Assembly (NCBI RefSeq): GCF_014650875.1
Contig: NZ_BMVU01000003.1
Coordinates: 124,001-188,000 of the forward strand
Direction: 5' to 3'
DNA length: 64,000 nt
Origin: Streptomyces minutiscleroticus
Lineage (GTDB): Bacteria > Actinomycetota > Actinomycetes > Streptomycetales > Streptomycetaceae
Part shown: positions 60,508 through 64,000 of the stretch, in pieces
Layout of the letters: each line of letters begins with the position of its first letter
Position numbering within the stretch: position 1 is the stretch's first letter
Notes under the pieces: generated by a model
The model's input: only the letters and a program-made list of their open reading frames with translations
Told to the model about the DNA's origin: nothing
Database searches by the model: none
Program-made: the position numbers and the translations under genes

Positions 60508-61836
60508 TCAGAGCCTGGCGGCGGGGGCCTGGGCCGCGGCCGGCGCGATGCCCGCGGAGGAGCCGTCGACGGCTTCCGGGCCCGGCACCGTCACCGGCCG
60601 GGGGCCGGCGGCCGCGTTCCTCGCGCGCCGCAGGGCGGCGACGCCGAACGGGATCGGCAGCAGGGCGAGCACGGTGACGGCCCCGAGGTAGCAGACCGCG
60701 GTGGAGCGCAGTCCCGCGTGGGGGACGGCGAGGCCGGCCGCGACGGCCGGAACGCTGTTGGCCAGGTAACAGACGACGTAGACCGCGGCGAACAGCTGCG
60801 CCCGCTTCTCGTGGGCGGTCTGCGCCAGCATGCGGAAGGCCCCGAAGAAGGCGGTGCCGAAACCGAGTCCGGCGACGACGGTGGTGGCCAGCAGCAGGGG
60901 CGTGGACGGGACGAGGAGCGCCGGCAGGGTCAGGAGGGTGCCGGCGACCAGGGTCACGGAGCCGAACAGCATCATCGGCAGCGGGGCCATGCCGCGCAGC
61001 GCGACGCAGGCGAGGGCTGCGGCCCCGGGCAGGAGGGCCACCACGAGTCCGGCGGTGACGTGGTTGTCGGTGCGGAGGATGTCGGCGGTCAGCGACGACC
61101 CCAGGGACAGGTACAGGCCGCCGATCGCCCAGCTGGCGATGAAGGCGGGCGCGGCCAGCAGGAAGGACGTGCGGTCGGTGTGCGGTACGGACACGCGCGG
61201 CTGCAGCGAGGCCAGGGCGCCGGGACGCAGGGGAGAGGTCTCGGGGACGAGCACCACGGCCGCGGCCAGGACCAGGAAGGCGGCCGTGAGCAGGCCGAAG
61301 ACGACGACGTGCGGGGAGGAGGAGTACTGGGTGAGCGCGCCGCCCGCCAGAGCGCCGACGGCCATGCCGCCCGCGGTGCCGGCACTGGTGAGCAGCGGGC
61401 CGAGCTTCGAGCCCGGGTGCTGCAGGTCGATCAGTCCGGCGCTGATCGCACCGGTGGCGGCACCGGTGGCGAGTCCCTGCAGGGCGCGTCCGGCGATCAG
61501 CTGGCCCACTCCGCCGGCGGTGAGCAGCACCGCCATCGCCGCTGCCTCGCCCACGAGGGCGGCGACCAGGACCGGGCGGCGGCCCAGGTGGTCGGAGAGC
61601 CCGCCGGCGACGAGCAGGGCGACCAGCAGGGCCAGGGCGTAGACGGCGAAGACGACGGTGAGGGCGGTGGCCGACAGGTCCCAGCGCCGGGCGTACTCGG
61701 AGTAGAGCGGGGAGGGGGCGCTGCTGGCGGCCATGAGCGTGAGCTGGGCGATACCCAGCAGCCAGAAGCCCGCTGCTCGCGTCAGGCGGGGGACGCGGCC
61801 ACCGGGTGCCGGATCCGGCCGAAGGGCGGTGGACAT
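60508..61836 (-). CDS. MFS drug/sugar efflux-type transporter, 442 aa
   Basis: This is a 12-helix major facilitator. GFWLLGIAQLTLMAASSAPSPLY begins TM1; the loop motif GGLSDHLGRRPVLV follows TM2 (about residues 79-92); GRALQGLATGAATGAISAGLI is TM4. The C-terminal 40 residues are a Pro/Ala/Gly-rich cytoplasmic tail. The ATG at 61836 has GGGAG upstream. It is divergent from an ArsR-type repressor, and three matching operators lie in the 109-bp gap, so it is almost certainly that repressor's target. Confidence 0.9.
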   Translation of the reverse strand: MSTALRPDPAPGGRVPRLTRAAGFWLLGIAQLTLMAASSAPSPLYSEYARRWDLSATALTVVFAVYALALLVALLVAGGLSDHLGRRPVLVAALVGEAAAMAVLLTAGGVGQLIAGRALQGLATGAATGAISAGLIDLQHPGSKLGPLLTSAGTAGGMAVGALAGGALTQYSSSPHVVVFGLLTAAFLVLAAAVVLVPETSPLRPGALASLQPRVSVPHTDRTSFLLAAPAFIASWAIGGLYLSLGSSLTADILRTDNHVTAGLVVALLPGAAALACVALRGMAPLPMMLFGSVTLVAGTLLTLPALLVPSTPLLLATTVVAGLGFGTAFFGAFRMLAQTAHEKRAQLFAAVYVVCYLANSVPAVAAGLAVPHAGLRSTAVCYLGAVTVLALLPIPFGVAALRRARNAAAGPRPVTVPGPEAVDGSSAGIAPAAAQAPAARL

Positions 61837-61854
61837 GAGGACTCCCACGGAAGA

Positions 61855-61944
61855 GTTCCAGAATTCTCGAACGATGGGAGCGTACGCCACCGCGATCGGT
61901 AGTTCCAATAATCTCGAACAAATACGGTTCCAGTACTCTCGAAC
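61855..61944. promoter_or_regulatory. three 18-bp operators GTTCCAnnAnTCTCGAAC
   Basis: Copies lie at 61855-61872, 61902-61919 and 61927-61944. The first contains AGAATTCT flanked by GTTC and GAAC, a near-perfect palindrome. The third ends one base before the ArsR start codon and the first lies 18 bp upstream of the MFS start. Confidence 0.8.
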
Positions 61945-61945
61945 C

Positions 61946-62257
61946 ATGAGTGGATCGACGCGCGAGTTCGCCCACCCCGAACCCGCCCAGCTGGAACTGA
62001 CCGGCGTGCTCTTCGCCCTGAGTGACCCCGCCCGGCTGGAACTGGTGCGCCGCCTCGCCGCCGACGGCCCCCTGGAGGTGGCCGAGTGCCAGCCGCGCTC
62101 CGGTCCCATCCCGAAGTCGACCCTCTCCCACCACCTGAAGACCCTCCGCGAGGCCGGCGTCGTCCGCAACGTCCCGCACGGCCGCCGGCGCTCGATCAGC
62201 CTGCGCCGCGACGAGCTCGACTCCCGCTTCCCCGGACTGCTGGACGCCGTGCTGTAG
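61946..62257 (+). CDS. ArsR-family winged-helix repressor, 103 aa
   Basis: This is a small repressor: LTGVLFALSDPARLELVRRLAADGPLEVAE (about residues 18-47), then STLSHHLKTLREAGVVRNV (recognition helix, about 58-76) and the RRRSISLRR wing. The metal-binding Cys of metalloregulatory ArsR proteins are not in place; one Cys occurs at AECQPR, so a non-metal or redox signal is likely. It is divergent from the MFS exporter and should repress both genes through the three operators. Confidence 0.9.
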   Translation: MSGSTREFAHPEPAQLELTGVLFALSDPARLELVRRLAADGPLEVAECQPRSGPIPKSTLSHHLKTLREAGVVRNVPHGRRRSISLRRDELDSRFPGLLDAVL

Positions 62258-62308
62258 AGCCGCCCGGACGTCCGCGACGGAAGGCCCCGGTGTCCTGCGG
62301 CCGGTCGC

Positions 62309-62764
62309 TCACGAGGCCGTCACCACCGTCGTCGTGACCTCGACGGGGACGGACAGGCTGTTGGCGACGTAGCACTCGCGGTGGGCCCGCTCGGCGAGTT
62401 CGAGCACGTCGGCCTCGTCGGTTCCGGCCGCGACCCGGACCGTGGCGGCCAGGCGGACGGCGCCGAGGCGCGCGGGGGAGACGGTCAGGTCCAGGCGGCC
62501 GGTGGCCTCGTCGTCGTACGCCAGCACCTCCACGCCGGCGCGGGCGGCGGCGCCGAGGAAGGACAGCAGCTGGCACGAGGACGCGGCCATGACCACCAAC
62601 TGCTCGGGGTTGAGGCGGTCGGGGGTGCCGCGGAAGGCCGGGTCCGCGCTCAGCTCCACCCGCGCGGCGGCCGGCGGGGCGAGGGCGGTGTGGTCGCGTG
62701 AGTAGGAGCGGACACCGGCGGCGGTGGAACCGTCCCAGTGCAGGCGGGTCGTGTAGCTGTGCAT
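62309..62764 (-). CDS. OsmC/Ohr-family peroxide-resistance protein, 151 aa
   Basis: This is an organic-hydroperoxide-reducing thiol protein of the OsmC group. Two redox cysteines are seen: one in MAASSCQLLSFLGAAA (about residue 64) and one in AHRECYVANSLSVPVEV near the C-terminus. The N-terminal beta part (SYTTRLHWDGSTAAG) is typical, and the length is normal. The ATG at 62764 is divergent from a winged-helix regulator with a 65-bp gap, so regulation by that protein is plausible. Confidence 0.92.
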   Translation of the reverse strand: MHSYTTRLHWDGSTAAGVRSYSRDHTALAPPAAARVELSADPAFRGTPDRLNPEQLVVMAASSCQLLSFLGAAARAGVEVLAYDDEATGRLDLTVSPARLGAVRLAATVRVAAGTDEADVLELAERAHRECYVANSLSVPVEVTTTVVTAS

Positions 62765-62829
62765 GGTGCGACCGTAGGACCGGGAAGCTTCGGCGGACGC
62801 CGAAGGAACGGTGCCGTACGGTCGGTGCC

Positions 62830-63666
62830 ATGAGCAGGGACCGGGACTTCACGACCGTGGGCAGGGCCCTCGCCGCCCCGGCGCGCTCGGTGTTCCTGAA
62901 CCTGCTGATGGACGGCACCGAGCGGCCCGCCGGTGAACTGGCGCGGGCGGCCGGGGTGAGCGCGTCGACCGCCTCGGAGCATCTGGGCGTGCTGGTCGGG
63001 GCGGGCCTGGTGCGCTGCACGGCGCACGGGCGCCGCCGCCACTACTCGCTCGCGGGCCCGCAGGTCGCCGCCGCGCTGGAGATGCTCGGCGCGCTGGCCG
63101 GTGCGGCACCGGTGAGCGGGTACCGGCGCAGCCGCCAGGCACAGCGGCTGGCGGCCGCGCGGTTCTGCTACGACCACCTCGCCGGGCGTCTGGGCGTCGC
63201 GCTGGCGGACGCCTGGACGCGCCGGGGCTGGTTCGGTGAGCGCGAGGCGCTGCCGCTCACCGCCGTGGGGGCGGAGGGACTGCGCGCGGTCGGTGTGGAC
63301 GTCGACGCCGCGGTGGAGGCGCGCCGCGCCACGACGCGCGCGTGCCTGGACTGGACCGAGCGCCGCCCGCACCTGGCCGGTGCCCTGGGCGCCGCGGTGG
63401 GCCGCCGGTTCCTGGAGGCCGGATGGGTGGTGCGGCACGGCTCGGGGCGCGGCCTGGACGTCACCCGGGCCGGTCACGCCTTCGTCCGGCGGGAGTGGGG
63501 CATCGACCTGAGCCCGCCCGCCGCGGAAACGTCGCGGCCCCGGCCGGACCTGAGGGAGGATCACCTCGATCTCGACCTCGCTCCCGGCCGGACTCGAGAC
63601 CGATGGCCGGCGGAACACCGTCCCCCGGCGACCGGTGCGACCGCCGTGGAACACCGTTCCCCGTGA
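62830..63666 (+). CDS. ArsR-type winged-helix regulator with long C-terminal domain, 278 aa
   Basis: The HTH occupies about residues 8-75 (LAAPARSVFLNLLMDGTERPAGELARAAGVSASTASEHLGVLVGAGL, then GRRRHYSLAGPQV). A domain of about 140 residues rich in helices follows (SRQAQRLAAARFCYDHLAGRLGVALADAWTRRGW), as in the YczG/transcriptional-regulator group with a CYDHLAG motif. The last ~45 residues are encoded by or lie next to a 35-bp tandem repeat that crosses the stop codon, so the C-terminus may have been extended. It is divergent from the OsmC gene. Confidence 0.88.
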   Translation: MSRDRDFTTVGRALAAPARSVFLNLLMDGTERPAGELARAAGVSASTASEHLGVLVGAGLVRCTAHGRRRHYSLAGPQVAAALEMLGALAGAAPVSGYRRSRQAQRLAAARFCYDHLAGRLGVALADAWTRRGWFGEREALPLTAVGAEGLRAVGVDVDAAVEARRATTRACLDWTERRPHLAGALGAAVGRRFLEAGWVVRHGSGRGLDVTRAGHAFVRREWGIDLSPPAAETSRPRPDLREDHLDLDLAPGRTRDRWPAEHRPPATGATAVEHRSP

Positions 63667-63718
63667 CCGGCACGACCACCGCGGAGCACCGTCCCCCGTG
63701 ACCGGTACGACCGCCGCG
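63613..63718. repeat. three tandem 35-36-bp units
   Basis: Units at 63613-63648, 63649-63683 and 63684-63718 (start GAACACCGT, contain GACCGG and ACGACC). The regulator's stop codon lies inside the second unit. Confidence 0.85.
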
Positions 63719-63816
63719 GGCGCCTCCGGCCGGCGCGGCACCGGCCGGCCCCTTCGCGCGGTCCGCCGACGCGACGGCGAGCGGTGCCGCCCGGCGCGGC
63801 GGCGGACCGCGCCGCC

Positions 63817-64000
63817 TCACGCCTCCGCGGAAGCCCCGTCCACCAGCAGGACGATCTTTCCCGTGGTGTGTCCGGTCTCGCCCAGGGCGTGGGCCCCGGC
63901 GGCGTCGGCCAGCGGGAAGACCTTCTCCACGTGGGCGCGCAACGCACCGGACTCCACCAGGCCGGCGATCGCGCTCATACCGGCGTGGTCGGCCTCCACC
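63817..64000 (-). CDS. zinc-binding-type/quinone oxidoreductase, C-terminal part (runs off the edge)
   Basis: Only the last ~60 residues are in the window. AGLVESGALRAHVEKVFPLADAAGAHALGETGHTTGKIVLLV is the typical C-terminus of an MDR-family NADPH:quinone reductase. The gene continues beyond the right edge. The function is inferred from this end alone; the nucleotide-binding part is not visible. The stop is at 63817. Confidence 0.8.
   Translation of the reverse strand, partial: VEADHAGMSAIAGLVESGALRAHVEKVFPLADAAGAHALGETGHTTGKIVLLVDGASAEA

Noticed and set aside
1..64000. Prophage, integrative element, CRISPR array, tRNA or rRNA gene
   Set aside because: No integrase, transposase, structural phage gene, regularly spaced repeat-spacer array or cloverleaf sequence was recognised on either strand.

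Overview
The window is a 64 kb piece of a high-GC actinomycete chromosome, almost certainly Streptomyces. Third codon positions are nearly all G or C, GTG starts are common, and the gene families are typical of that genus (SARP regulator, ANTAR, SpoIIE-type PP2C phosphatases, mycothiol-dependent enzyme, manganese catalase, MT0933-type antitoxin). No tRNA, rRNA, CRISPR array, transposase or phage gene was seen. At least six decayed genes and more than ten short tandem repeats between genes suggest a fluid part of the chromosome, perhaps an arm; that placement is inference.

Layout. 0.2-14.4 kb: small metabolic and hypothetical genes (alpha/beta hydrolase, three VOC proteins, a tandem pair of DUF4139 proteins, a berberine-bridge-type flavoenzyme, a WYL regulator, a mycothiol-type isomerase), with a frameshifted lipoprotein and an aminopeptidase fragment. 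14.5-19.9 kb: a compact lipid-like locus with a ketosynthase, a tailed acyl carrier protein and an NAD(P)-dependent reductase, divergent from an MMPL exporter. 20-26 kb: aldo/keto reductase, GT-C mannosyltransferase-like membrane protein and a 1002-residue secreted PA14/propeller/CBM/DUF1080 protein. 26-32 kb: two proteins sharing one kind of PAS domain but with different outputs (ANTAR and PP2C), separated by a collapsed ABC transporter; then a TOPRIM protein and an MHS-type symporter. 32.5-36.7 kb: a rearrangement scar, a lipoprotein, then ahpD-ahpC divergent from oxyR.

37-43.6 kb: two related signalling operons. The first encodes a PAS/GAF-like SpoIIE phosphatase, a cobalamin-binding protein with the W-x9-EH signature of AdoCbl photoreceptors, and a STAS protein, joined by ATGA overlaps. 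The second encodes a paralogous phosphatase and STAS protein without the cobalamin sensor. An epoxide hydrolase lies between them. This is the best candidate for an undescribed system: light- or cobalamin-gated partner switching.

44-64 kb: aminotransferase with a coupled small ORF; a YeaQ/GlsB-type membrane protein under a 30-bp palindromic operator; a manganese island (SARP regulator, Mn catalase, small membrane protein, two convergent NRAMP transporters); P450 plus ferredoxin; TetR next to a decayed hydrolase; esterase; SDR; rhodanese divergent from Lrp; antitoxin; MFS exporter divergent from an ArsR repressor with three matching operators; OsmC; and a quinone oxidoreductase cut by the right edge.

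Recurring functional themes are peroxide and redox defence (AhpCD/OxyR, Mn catalase, NRAMP, OsmC) and stress signalling by partner switching.
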